Shown one piece after another: positions 25,225 through 34,100 of a stretch of DNA of 64,000 nt (its first letter is position 1; each line of letters starts with the position of its first letter). The stretch covers positions 372,001 through 436,000 of the forward strand of contig CAVUMX010000001.1 in the NCBI GenBank assembly GCA_963742725.1, in the 5' to 3' direction. Position numbers and translations under genes: made by a program. Source of the DNA: CAVVAL01 sp963742725 (GTDB lineage: Bacteria; Actinomycetota; Actinomycetes; Mycobacteriales; Cryptosporangiaceae). The notes below the pieces were generated by a model that was not told where the DNA came from, did not search any database, and saw nothing but the letters and a program-made list of their open reading frames with translations.

Positions 25225-26880
25225 ATGGCCCGCACCCTTGTAGTCGCCCCGAACCGGCACGGCGCGTACCCGACGATCGGCGACGCGCTGGCCTCCGCAC
25301 CCGACGACGCGGTCATCTCCGTCGCGCCCGGCGAATACCGGGAGTCGCTGACGGTCGAAGGCCGGAGCGTGTCCCTGCACGCCGCGGACGGCCCCGGGAC
25401 GGTCGTCCTGGAGTCCGGCGATCTGCCCACGCTCGTGTGCCGGGGCGGGTCCGTCACCGTGCGCGACCTGACCGTGCGGTCCGGTGCGGCCGCCCTGGTC
25501 GTCGACGACGGGCGGCTCCACGTCGAACAGTGCGAGGTCACCGCCGGGTTCGGCGCCGGCGTGAGCGCCAACAACCGTGCCGCCGTGACGCTGCTGCGGT
25601 CGAAGTTCCTCGGCGGGCAGTACGGGCTCGTCTTCGAGGACTCCGGCGGCACCGTCACCGACTGCGAGATCCGCGGCATCGACGACGACGGCGTGATCGT
25701 GCGGGTCGGCGCCGACCCGGAGATCCGCAACACGACGATCGAGGGCTGCGGCCACCGCGGCGTCTACGTCTACCAGTTCGGCAAGCCGGTCATCGAGGCG
25801 TGCGACATCTCCCAGACCGGCGGCGACGGCATCTCCGTCGTCCACCAGAGCACCCCGACGCTGCGTCGCTGCAAGATCCACGACACCCAGGGCCTGGGGA
25901 TCTCGGTCGCCACCGGCTGCCACGGGTCCATCGAGGACTGCACGGCCACGAACACCGCCTCGCCCGGCATCCACGTCGACGAGGGCGCCACGACGACCGT
26001 CACGACAACCGATCTGGCCCGTCCGAAGGCCGGGGTCGCGGACAGCTCCGCCAAGGACTCCAGCACCGTCGACGCGCTCCTCGCGGAACTCGACAACATG
26101 GTCGGGCTGGCCAGCGTGAAGGCCGAGGTGCGGTCCGTCATCGACGAGATCCAGGTCAACGAGTGGCGGCGCAACGCAGGCCTCGGCGTCAGCTCGATGA
26201 GCCACCACCTGATCTTCGCCGGCGCCCCCGGTACCGGTAAGACCACCGTCGCCCGGATCTACGGCAAGCTCCTCGCCGCCCTCGGCGTCCTCCCCAAGGG
26301 CCAGTTCCGCGAAGTGTCCCGCCGCGACATGGTCGGCCAGTACCTCGGCCACACCGCCGAGAAGACCGCCACCGCCATCGACGGCGCGCTCGGCGGCGTC
26401 CTCTTCATCGACGAGGCGTACACCCTGTCCCGGTCCGCCGGCTCCGGCGGCGACTTCGGCCAGGAAGCCATCGACACGCTGGTCAAGATGATGGAAGACC
26501 ACCGGCACGAACTCGCCGTCATCGCCGCCGGGTACACCAACGAGATGAGCGAGTTCCTCGACGCCAACCCCGGCCTCGCGTCCCGGTTCTCCAAGACGAT
26601 CGAGTTCGAGAACTACGCACCGGACGAACTCGTCACGATCGTCACCCGCATGGCCGCCGCCGACGACTACCACTGCGGTCCCGGCATGGACGACGCCCTC
26701 CACGCCCGCTTCGCGACCATCGAACGCGACCAGAACTTCGGCAACGCTCGCGAGGCGCGCAAACTGTTCGAAGCGGCGCGCAAGGCGCAGTCGCAGCGCC
26801 TACGGGGGCTCGGTCGCGTCCCCGACCTGGACGAACTCCGCACCCTCCTCATCGAAGACATCCACGCCGCCGGCCGCTGA
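25225..26880 (+). CDS. Right-handed beta-helix repeat domain fused to a CbxX/EccA-type AAA+ ATPase
   Basis: The 551-residue protein has an N-terminal parallel beta-helix (residues ~1-260) with repeated turns such as VTVRDLTVRSGAAALVV, GTVTDCEIRGIDDDGVIV and PTLRRCKIHDTQGLGISV. The C-terminal AAA+ domain (residues ~290-540) has Walker A GAPGTGKTTVA, Walker B VLFIDEAYTL and arginine-finger sequence LASRF. The ATPase closely resembles EccA and CbbX, but EccA has TPR repeats where this has a beta-helix. In this ESX island it is the only EccA candidate, perhaps recognising substrates through the helix. The Shine-Dalgarno is weak. Confidence 0.85.
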   Translation: MARTLVVAPNRHGAYPTIGDALASAPDDAVISVAPGEYRESLTVEGRSVSLHAADGPGTVVLESGDLPTLVCRGGSVTVRDLTVRSGAAALVVDDGRLHVEQCEVTAGFGAGVSANNRAAVTLLRSKFLGGQYGLVFEDSGGTVTDCEIRGIDDDGVIVRVGADPEIRNTTIEGCGHRGVYVYQFGKPVIEACDISQTGGDGISVVHQSTPTLRRCKIHDTQGLGISVATGCHGSIEDCTATNTASPGIHVDEGATTTVTTTDLARPKAGVADSSAKDSSTVDALLAELDNMVGLASVKAEVRSVIDEIQVNEWRRNAGLGVSSMSHHLIFAGAPGTGKTTVARIYGKLLAALGVLPKGQFREVSRRDMVGQYLGHTAEKTATAIDGALGGVLFIDEAYTLSRSAGSGGDFGQEAIDTLVKMMEDHRHELAVIAAGYTNEMSEFLDANPGLASRFSKTIEFENYAPDELVTIVTRMAAADDYHCGPGMDDALHARFATIERDQNFGNAREARKLFEAARKAQSQRLRGLGRVPDLDELRTLLIEDIHAAGR

Positions 26881-27002
26881 ACGTCCGCCCGAGGGCCTAC
26901 CCCATCCCCGCCGACCGCTGAACGTCCGCGCAGGGCCGCCCGAGGGGCCCGCCACCGCCGCCGCTCGAGCCGGCAAGCGCCGTTTGGTGTCCACTATGGA
27001 TT

Positions 27003-27054
27003 ACTCGGGGAAATCCACGTGTCCTCGCGCGTCGAGACGTGGATATCCCCGAGT
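27003..27054. terminator. Hairpin between convergent genes (candidate bidirectional terminator)
   Basis: Arms 27003-27023 and 27034-27054 pair at 19 of 21 positions (ACTCGGGG...CCACGT with CCCCGAGT at the far end). It lies between the convergent AAA+ gene (stop 26880) and the SUKH-3 gene (stop 27084). The surrounding 26881-27083 holds no gene. Confidence 0.6.
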
Positions 27055-27083
27055 GTTCCTCTGTGGACGGTCCGCGCGGCCCG

Positions 27084-27530
27084 TTACCAGGTGCCGGTGT
27101 CGGTGAGGCGCGGCGGCTGGGTGCCGGTGACGAGCGTCGTGATCGCGTCGGCCGCGGTCGCGCCGAGGAACCACTCGCCCGCGTGGTCCAAGGCGAACAC
27201 CCGCCCGGACTCGTCGATGACGATCAGCGCGTCGGCGTCGCCCTCGATGCCGAGCGGGTAGAGCCGGGTACCGAGCACGCGGCCGGTGTCAGCGAGCGCC
27301 GACCCGCACGGCGGTACGAGCGTCGGATCCACCGCGAACGGGCGGAGGCGCAGGTCGGCACCGGGTCCGTCCTGGTCGACGTACAGCCCGCCGAACTCCT
27401 CCAGGGCCGCGACGGCCGCCGGGAACGACTCATACGGCACCTGCCGGACCGCTTCGGCCGTGGCTTCGGTCGCGCGCCGTCCCTCGTGCCAGCCGTGGGC
27501 GCGGAGCACCTCGGCGACGTGCGGTGTCAT
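27084..27530 (-). CDS. SUKH-3 immunity protein
   Basis: The 148-residue protein begins MTPHVAEVLRAHGWHEGRR, with FGGLYVDQDGPG and IVIDESGRVFALDHAGEWFLG further on and a TDTGTW end, all hallmarks of SUKH-3. SUKH proteins neutralise nuclease and deaminase toxins in many systems. It overlaps the stop of the YrhB-deaminase gene as ATGA and is the last gene of the long toxin/immunity operon. It is a close relative of the SUKH-3 halves at 24294 and 45322, so three paralogues flank this locus. Its partner is most likely the deaminase encoded just upstream. Confidence 0.8.
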   Translation of the reverse strand: MTPHVAEVLRAHGWHEGRRATEATAEAVRQVPYESFPAAVAALEEFGGLYVDQDGPGADLRLRPFAVDPTLVPPCGSALADTGRVLGTRLYPLGIEGDADALIVIDESGRVFALDHAGEWFLGATAADAITTLVTGTQPPRLTDTGTW

Positions 27531-28252
27531 GCGTCCTCCCCCGCGCCGGCCGACCCTTGGTCCCCGACGAAGAGCGTGAAGCCGACGTGCTGGAGCAGCA
27601 GCAGGCACGACACACACGGCGGTGCCGGCTGGCCGGCCGCCGGGTCGCCGTCTTCCCGTACCCGGTAGGTGACCAGGTCGGCGCCGAGCAGCAGCTCGGT
27701 CCGCGCCTCGTCCAGGGTGATCGGGGCGGTACCGGCGCGCTGACGGCGGGCGTCCTCGGCGTGCAGGACGTCGGACAGGGCGACGGCCTCGGAGCACCGG
27801 TCGTATCCCCGCTCGCGGTGCTCGACGCCGGCCAGGAACGCCGCGATGAGCGGATGGTGGTTGAGCACCCCGTCGCCCTTGGCGCTGCGGGCGATCAGCA
27901 GGCGGCCGCCGGCGGTCAGGTGGGTGACGGTGGACGGCGTCGCCGTACGGTCCAGGTCGCGGCGTGCCTGCGCGGCCGGGTCCCAGGTGCGGGGGGCCGG
28001 CGGCTCGGACTCGCGCCGCGCGGCGTACCGCTCGGCCACGGCCTCGACCGGGATCGACGGCCACACCGACAGCTCGCCGGTCTCCTTGTCGATCACGCCG
28101 CGCCCGGCGCCGACCTCCGGCTCGTCGACGCGCCACACCACGTAGCCCGCGCCGAACTCGCGGACCCCGACCTCGGCGTCCGGAGCCGAACCGTCCGCTG
28201 TGACCCACTGCCGCGCGATGCGCCGCGCCTCGTCGAGCGTGATCGGCCCCAT
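27527..28252 (-). CDS. YrhB/Imm35-like domain plus YwqJ-type deaminase domain
   Basis: The 241-residue product has an N-terminal domain like YrhB/Imm35 (ITLDEARRIARQW, GYVVWRVDEPE, GVIDKETGELSVWP). The C-terminal half is a deaminase of the same group as the giant toxin (GYDRCSEAVALSDVL and PPCVSC). The Cys-x-Glu and PCxxC ligands are intact. It is followed by an overlapping SUKH-3 gene, so the pair is a split version of the single fused protein at 24294. No secretion signal is seen. It may be a displaced toxin cassette, or a cytosolic enzyme kept in check by SUKH-3. ATG 28252 follows the upstream gene's stop by 5 nt. Confidence 0.72.
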   Translation of the reverse strand: MGPITLDEARRIARQWVTADGSAPDAEVGVREFGAGYVVWRVDEPEVGAGRGVIDKETGELSVWPSIPVEAVAERYAARRESEPPAPRTWDPAAQARRDLDRTATPSTVTHLTAGGRLLIARSAKGDGVLNHHPLIAAFLAGVEHRERGYDRCSEAVALSDVLHAEDARRQRAGTAPITLDEARTELLLGADLVTYRVREDGDPAAGQPAPPCVSCLLLLQHVGFTLFVGDQGSAGAGEDA

Positions 28253-28257
28253 GCGTC

Positions 28258-29769
28258 TCACCCTACCGACGGCCCGGTCACCAGCACCCGCAAGCCAGGG
28301 AGGTCCGCGGTGAGCGGCACCAGCCGGGCCAGATCGGCGCGACGGAGCGGGCACAGCCCGCCGAACCGGGACTGGGCGTCCTCGGCCGACGCGATCTGGT
28401 ACGCGACACCGACCGCGCGTGCCTTCTGAGGCGTCCGCGCCAGCTGGTGGACGTACTCGGCGAAGGTGGCCGCCGCCGATGTGCCGACCGGGACGGCGGG
28501 TACGCGCGCGGCATCGAGCAGGACCGTCGCCGACAGTGCGGTGAGCGCGGTCACCGACAGGGGGCGCAGCCTGGCCTGGATCTCGGCCGGCTCGCGGCCG
28601 GCGACGAACGGTGCCAGCAGGCCGGCGCGCAGGGTTTCGGCGTCGCTCAGGCCGGTTGCCTGCACCAGCGCCACCGTCCGCATGCCCACGCGCCAGTCGA
28701 TCGCGTACTCCGGCCAGCGGCTTCCGTACGCCAGCGCGTCGCGGTACTCGGCGGCGAGATCGTCCCGGACGGGGGCCAGCGCCGGGAGTTCAGTACTCAG
28801 CCCGTCCTCGACCGGCCCCTGCCGCCAACCCGGGGGCAGCGGGAACAGCCGGTGCCGCAGCTCGTACGTGGCCAGCGCGATGCCCGGCGAGAACTCCCAC
28901 CACGACGTCACCGCGTGGGATTCACGGTCCACGATCAGGGAGGCGACCCGGCCGCCGACCGACGGGACGAAGTCCGGCACCTGTTCCTGCCACAGCAGGT
29001 ACCCGACGTCGTGCTCGGTGACCGCGAGCGAGTCCCGGCGCCAGCCCGGTTCGGCGTGGAGCGCACGTTCGACCGCCGCGTCCGGATGGGTGATCGGATC
29101 GGCGACGAGGTCGGGCGGGTAGACGGGCTGCCGCTCCGTCCGCATGAGGCGCTTGACGAACGACAACGGCCGTGCCGCGTCCGCGCGGAGACCGTCCGGC
29201 ACCGCCGTGGCGAGCGGCAGCAACCCGTGGATCAGCTCGTCGAAGCGCTCGCGCTGATCCGGCGACGCCGTCTCCACCCACGCTCGGCGAACCGCGACGA
29301 CCACCGAAAGCAGACTGGCGGGCAACGTCAGGACATGACGTAGATACGAGCACCAGTGCGCGTGCGGGTCCTGCCCCGGACGGGCATGCGCCGAGACCGT
29401 CGCCAGCACCGCCGCGTCGACCCAACTCGTGACGACCGGACGTTGCGCCACGAACTCGCGGTGCCCGCCGAGCGCCGGGTCGCACCACGGCAGAAGCAGC
29501 GCGGTCAGGACGAGATCCGCGTCGGTGTACCCGTGCCGCGCCAGGAGCCGGACCGCCCGCCCGCCGAGCTGGACGCGCGCGGCGCCGCCCGTCTCCCCGC
29601 CGAGCTCGGGATGCGGGTACGTGGCACGCCGCAGCAGCCCGGACAGCATGGGGATGAACCGTTCCTGGGCCTCGGCCGGCAACGCCAGCGAACGGACCAG
29701 ATCAGGCCAGGCGGCCGACGCCCCGCGCAGCGCCTCCGCCGACGGCCCGACGGGGCCCGGGTCCGTCAC
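28258..29769 (-). CDS. Unknown protein with HD-like helical halves around a YrhB/Imm35-like core
   Basis: I do not recognise this 503-residue protein as a whole. The middle (GYLLWQEQVPDF, SLIVDRESHAVTSWW) resembles the YrhB/Imm35-like domain of the neighbouring gene. The flanking halves (AVRLLARHGYTDADLVLTALLLPW and VALVQATGLSDAETLRAGLLAPFV) have the helix pattern of RelA/SpoT-type HD hydrolases but lack the His-Asp pair. It lies in the operon downstream of the giant toxin, between other immunity-type genes, so an immunity role is likely; a link to the RelA/SpoT-like toxin domain is speculation. The GTG at 29769 follows the upstream stop by 7 nt. Confidence 0.6.
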   Translation of the reverse strand: MTDPGPVGPSAEALRGASAAWPDLVRSLALPAEAQERFIPMLSGLLRRATYPHPELGGETGGAARVQLGGRAVRLLARHGYTDADLVLTALLLPWCDPALGGHREFVAQRPVVTSWVDAAVLATVSAHARPGQDPHAHWCSYLRHVLTLPASLLSVVVAVRRAWVETASPDQRERFDELIHGLLPLATAVPDGLRADAARPLSFVKRLMRTERQPVYPPDLVADPITHPDAAVERALHAEPGWRRDSLAVTEHDVGYLLWQEQVPDFVPSVGGRVASLIVDRESHAVTSWWEFSPGIALATYELRHRLFPLPPGWRQGPVEDGLSTELPALAPVRDDLAAEYRDALAYGSRWPEYAIDWRVGMRTVALVQATGLSDAETLRAGLLAPFVAGREPAEIQARLRPLSVTALTALSATVLLDAARVPAVPVGTSAAATFAEYVHQLARTPQKARAVGVAYQIASAEDAQSRFGGLCPLRRADLARLVPLTADLPGLRVLVTGPSVG

Positions 29770-29776
29770 GCCGGCC

Positions 29777-30343
29777 CTACAGAAGGGGAGCGCCGTCGAG
29801 GCGGTCGCGATAGGTGTCCCGGACGGCCTGGAGCCGGCGCCGCTCGAACCGGCCCGGCGCGGCGTGCCGCAGCTCACGGCCCCGGTCGGACCAGAACGCG
29901 GAGTCCGGCACGGCGTCGGCGCCGTCCGGCACGAACTTGAGGATCTCGTTCAGCGCGGCGACCGCGACGGCGAGTGCCTCCCGCGCCTCGGCGTCGGCCA
30001 CCCGGACGCCTTCCGGATCCAGCGCGACGCCTGTCGCCGACTGCGCGGCCAGATCGCTCACCCACAGCCACTCGCCCGCGTCCAGAAGCTCAGACCGCTC
30101 CGGACCGCCGAACGACAACACCTCGTGGTCGGGGAGCACCGCCGGCCGCTCCGGCAGGGCGAACACGAACTCCCGGACGGCGCCGCAGCCGGGACACGTG
30201 CCCGTGTACCGGCGGACCGGGGTGCCGGCATCGTCCACGATGGCGTTCTCCCACGGCACGTCGGCGTCACCGCACTCCGCGCACGGGTGCAGATCCATGT
30301 AGAGGTGCGCTTCGTCGCGCGTCCGCGCTGCCGGCAAGGTCAC
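29777..30343 (-). CDS. Unknown protein with N-terminal zinc-ribbon-like CxxC pair
   Basis: The 188-residue protein has HPCAECGDADVPW and TCPGCGAVREF about 30 residues apart, a likely zinc ribbon, followed by a mixed alpha/beta region (SELLDAGEWLWVSDLAA) and a basic C-terminal helix (GRFERRRLQAVRDTYRDRL). No family is recognised. It lies between other short genes in the toxin operon, and this order (toxin, then many small unknown proteins) suggests an immunity gene. GTG 30343 has AGGGTGGG upstream; an internal ATG (MDLHPC) would only remove 15 residues. Confidence 0.6.
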   Translation of the reverse strand: MTLPAARTRDEAHLYMDLHPCAECGDADVPWENAIVDDAGTPVRRYTGTCPGCGAVREFVFALPERPAVLPDHEVLSFGGPERSELLDAGEWLWVSDLAAQSATGVALDPEGVRVADAEAREALAVAVAALNEILKFVPDGADAVPDSAFWSDRGRELRHAAPGRFERRRLQAVRDTYRDRLDGAPLL

Positions 30344-30354
30344 GGTTGCCCACC

Positions 30355-30597
30355 CTATCCGCTGGTGCGGAGGCCGCTGTCCGGGTCCAGGCCCATGATC
30401 TCCCGGGCGCGGCGCAGGAACTCGCGCTCCGCGTCGGGCGCCGGGTCGACGTCGACGTGGTGCAGGTTGTAGTCCGAGTCGGGGTGCTCGTCGGGGCGGA
30501 AGGCGGCGGTCGCGCCGTGCCGCTCCGACCACTCGTCGTGCAGCCTGCTCAACGCCTCCAGCTTGCGGCGGCGTTCCGGGTCCATGCGCAGCGCCAT
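30355..30597 (-). CDS. Small hypothetical protein in the toxin operon
   Basis: An 80-residue, charged, helical protein (MDPERRRKLEALSRLHDEWSER) with an acidic His-containing middle (NLHHVDVDPAPD). No family is recognised. ATG 30597 overlaps the previous gene's stop by one base (TGATG), and third-position G/C is high, both of which support it being real. An internal ATG at 30585 is possible. Confidence 0.55.
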   Translation of the reverse strand: MALRMDPERRRKLEALSRLHDEWSERHGATAAFRPDEHPDSDYNLHHVDVDPAPDAEREFLRRAREIMGLDPDSGLRTSG

Positions 30598-31166
30598 CAG
30601 CCGATCCAGCGGTTCTCGCCCGTGCCGGCGAAGATCAGCCGGCCGCCGGGCACGGGAAGCTCGTCACGGCCCTGGGGACGGATGCCGTGCGCGACGTTCT
30701 CGCTGAGGTAGAGCAGGCCGAACCGTTCCCGGACCAGACGGTCGGAATCGAGGGTGAGCACGTGTTCGGCCTGCGCGGCGACGTACTCGTCGGTGGACGG
30801 GAAGCCGTTCTCGGCAACCTGCGGCATGGTCACGATGAGTGCCGTGTCCACGTCGAGCGTCCGGGCGGCGTCGCCGAAGGCCTTCGCGATCTCGATCGCG
30901 CCGTCCCGCTCGACGTCCACGGCGTTGTCGAGGTCGACGCGGTCCAGCAGGTCCCGCTGGCGGAACACCATCGCGAGCGCCCGGAGATCCCACGCGTCCA
31001 CGACTCTGACCTCGCAGTACAGGCCAGCCCACTTCGCGGTCACCTCAGGCGGTTCGGACGACACCGTCTCGACGCCGATCCGGTCGAGTTGCGACTGTGC
31101 CCACTCGACCGGGTCGGCAGTGGACGCGGGCAGGTAGAACGCCGCCGCTATCTCGTTCTTGAGCAC
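30597..31166 (-). CDS. Unknown protein directly downstream of the giant toxin (candidate cognate immunity)
   Basis: The 189-residue protein has no recognised domain. It has alpha/beta composition with blocks such as GIEVETV-like strands, DTALIVTMPQVAENGFPS and a Gly/Arg-rich C-terminus. It is the first gene after the giant toxin frame (12-nt gap, GAGGGGGTGA Shine-Dalgarno before GTG 31166). In polymorphic toxin loci the gene right after the toxin's C-terminal domain usually encodes its antidote, here against the PD-(D/E)xK-like domain. This is inference from position only. Confidence 0.6.
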   Translation of the reverse strand: MLKNEIAAAFYLPASTADPVEWAQSQLDRIGVETVSSEPPEVTAKWAGLYCEVRVVDAWDLRALAMVFRQRDLLDRVDLDNAVDVERDGAIEIAKAFGDAARTLDVDTALIVTMPQVAENGFPSTDEYVAAQAEHVLTLDSDRLVRERFGLLYLSENVAHGIRPQGRDELPVPGGRLIFAGTGENRWIG

Positions 31167-31178
31167 CGGTTCACCCCC

Positions 31179-34100
31179 TCACTCGGACGGCGGGCGATGG
31201 CCCGAACTCGGTACGCCCTCGGGCCAATCGTCCCACTCCTCGTCGTCGCCGAAGTTCGCGTACCGGCGCCAACCGGCCGGGTACAGCCCGTCCCCGTCGG
31301 CGGGCGGTGGGCCCTGCTGGGCCGGTGGCTCGCCTTGCTGGGCTGGCCGCGTGTCGTCAGGCGGCGTGCCCTCGGGCGGTGGCGTGCCGGCCGGAGCTGG
31401 CGGCCGACCCTGCTGGGCCGGCGGGGGGCCGGCCTGGGTTTCGGGGCGGTGGCGGGCGATCCGCTCGCCGCTGACCGTCAGCCTCGGCTGGTCCAGCTCC
31501 AGCCCCGTCGCCGGATCGGTGATCCGCAGCGACTCCAGGAGCGCGGCGACCTCGACGTCGACGCCGCGCGAGAAGTGCCACACGAGCCGCGGCGTGCCGG
31601 CCGGATGCTGCCCGAACGCCACGATCCGGAGCTGGTTCCGCACCTGCTCCACGAGGTGACCGACGTTGCGGCTGTCGATACCGAACAGCGCGTAGTTCTT
31701 CGAGTCGAGCCAGAGCCGGCCGCCGTCGGCGACGATGTCCGCGTCGGACTCGATCACCGTGCCGTCCGGGAGAGTCACCGAGATCGGCAGGTTGATGTGG
31801 ACGACGCCGGGCGTCCGCTCGGCCAGCGCGATCTCCGCCACCAGCCCGCCGACGCTCCTCGCCCGGACCGCCAGCTTCTCCGCCGTGACGCCGTCGCCGT
31901 TGGCGCGCGCCGCGTACAGCGCTCGTTGCTCGGTGTCGAGCTGCGTCCGCCAGTGGCCGGTCCCCCGGACCCCCGGGTTCGCGCGCTCGAACTCGCCGAT
32001 CCGGGCCAGCGCGTCGGTGATCACCGCGAGGTTCCCGTCGATCTCGGCGACCAGTTCGGGAGGTGGTGGCTGGATCGCGGCGTCCGCGTCGAGCTGCTGC
32101 TGGCGCTTCTCGGCCAGCATCTGCTCCAGGGTCTGCCGCCGGGCAGCCGCCGCGCGGCCCATGCCGTCGAGCGTGCGCTGGAGTTTCGCCGGATCGCCGC
32201 CGACCCGCGCGAGCAGCGTGTCGAACTGCTCCCGCGCCCGCTGGTCGGTGAAGCCGTCGTAGACGCCCTGAAGATCCGCAGGCAGCCCGCCGCCGGGCGG
32301 CGGCCCGGCCTGCTGCAGCTGCACCTGCCGATCGGGCGCGGCCTGGGGGTCCGGGGTGGCGTGCGGGCCGGGGGCGGCCGGGCGGTCCGGCGTGGCGTGC
32401 GGGCCGGGGGCGGCCTGCCCGTCCGGGGTGGCCCGGTGGTTGGGAGTGGTTGGGGTTGGCGGGGCGGCCTGGGGGTCGGTGGCTGGGGCGATGGGCTTGA
32501 CGCCCTTCCAGTCCGAGCCGAGCATGGCCCGCTTGCCGATCCAGGTGGCGTCGCCGCCGCGCTCGCCGTTCCAGCCGGCCTGGCTGATGTCGAACGGGGT
32601 CGGGTAGCCCGCGCTGCCGAACGGGTGCCGGCGCGCCTGGTCCAGAACGTCCTGGGCGGCCGCGCTCTGGCGCTCCAGCTCGGCGAGGAGCTGCGCCGGA
32701 TCGGTGGCGTGGTGGGTCTCCAGGATGGACACCACGTCCACGGACTGATCGCCGTCGACGTGTGCCCGGAGCTGCGCCGCCGCGTCGTCGATCAGGCGCT
32801 GCTCGGCCCGGAGGCGGGCGAGGCACGCGTTGGAGCGGTGCTCGGTGTTGGGCGCCCAGTCGTAGCCGGCGCGTGCCCACGCGTACCCGCCGACCGTCGA
32901 CGCGGCGTGCACCTCGATGTGGTCCACCCCGGACTCGCGGTACCACTGCTCCAGGAACCGGTTCCACTCCCGGGCGAAGCCGCTGCCCTGCATCGACGCG
33001 TCGATCTTCAGGCTGATGTGCTCGACGTACAGGCTGCCGTCGTGGTCCCGGTTGAACACGCGGGTGGTGTGGCCGACGACGCGGCCGTCCGGCGCCAGGA
33101 TGTCGAGGCGGGCGGTCACGTAGTTGCGGCCGATGTCGATCGAGCTGACGCGCGTCCGCATGCCGGCGAAGTCGGTGCCGGTGAGGCGAGCGGTGATCGC
33201 GTCCTCGACGAGGCTGCCCCACTGGTCCGCCTGCTCGTTGGTGCGCGGGATGAGGTCGTCGAGCGTGGGCTGGCGGCCGTCCGTGGCCCAGGCGGGGGGC
33301 GGCAGCGGTGCCGCCGGCTCCGGCGTGGTGGTCTCCGGCTCCGTCACCGGCTGCCACGACGGGTCCTGGTTCGACGGCTGGTGCTGGTCTGACGGCTGGT
33401 GCTGGCTTGACGGCGGAGCCTGGTTCCAGGCCGGGCTCTGGTTCCACGACGGATCCGGGCCCCACGACGGTGTCTGGGACGGTGCCTGGTTCCACGACGG
33501 CGCCGGTGCGGGCGTGGCCCACGACGACGTCCAGGTGGGCATCGGCGCCGGGAGCCCGTCCGTGCGGACGCCGAGGCGCGCGAGGTCCTGGTCGATCGCG
33601 GCGATCTCGCGACGGATCATCTCCGCCGTGTGCGGGTCGAACTCCGCGTAGTACGTCCGGAGCAGGAACCGCCGCTCGTTGAGCCGCGCGTCCGGCCGGG
33701 GCGCGGGCCTGGTCTGATCGGCGGCGGGTTGCGCGTCCGCGCGGCCGAGCAGCCCGGCGACCCGGTGCAACGCCGAGCGGATGATCCCGTGCGGCGCGGT
33801 GCGCTGCCGCGCTGCCTGCTCCTGCAACGTGTGGGTGATCTCCTGGATCCACACCCGCGCGAGCTGGTCGGACGTCAGGCCGGCGCCGATCCGCAGGACG
33901 TGCGGGCTGAGCGCCGTCCCGTCCTGCATGGACGTCTGCGCCACCAGGCCCGGCGTGTGATCCAACCGGGGGCGGAACACGTGCGTGTTGCCGTCGACGG
34001 TCCGCACGTGAACCGCCTCGCCGTACTGGTGCACGCCGACCACGGTCCCGTCGGCGAAGTCCTCCGGGCGCACCAGCGCCGCGGCGGCGAGCGCGGGATC

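Noticed and set aside
26874..26929. A 15-bp direct repeat (CCGCTGAACGTCCGC) at the end of the AAA+ gene as an attachment site.
   Set aside because: No integrase or tRNA is nearby; it looks like a local tandem duplication of the gene end.
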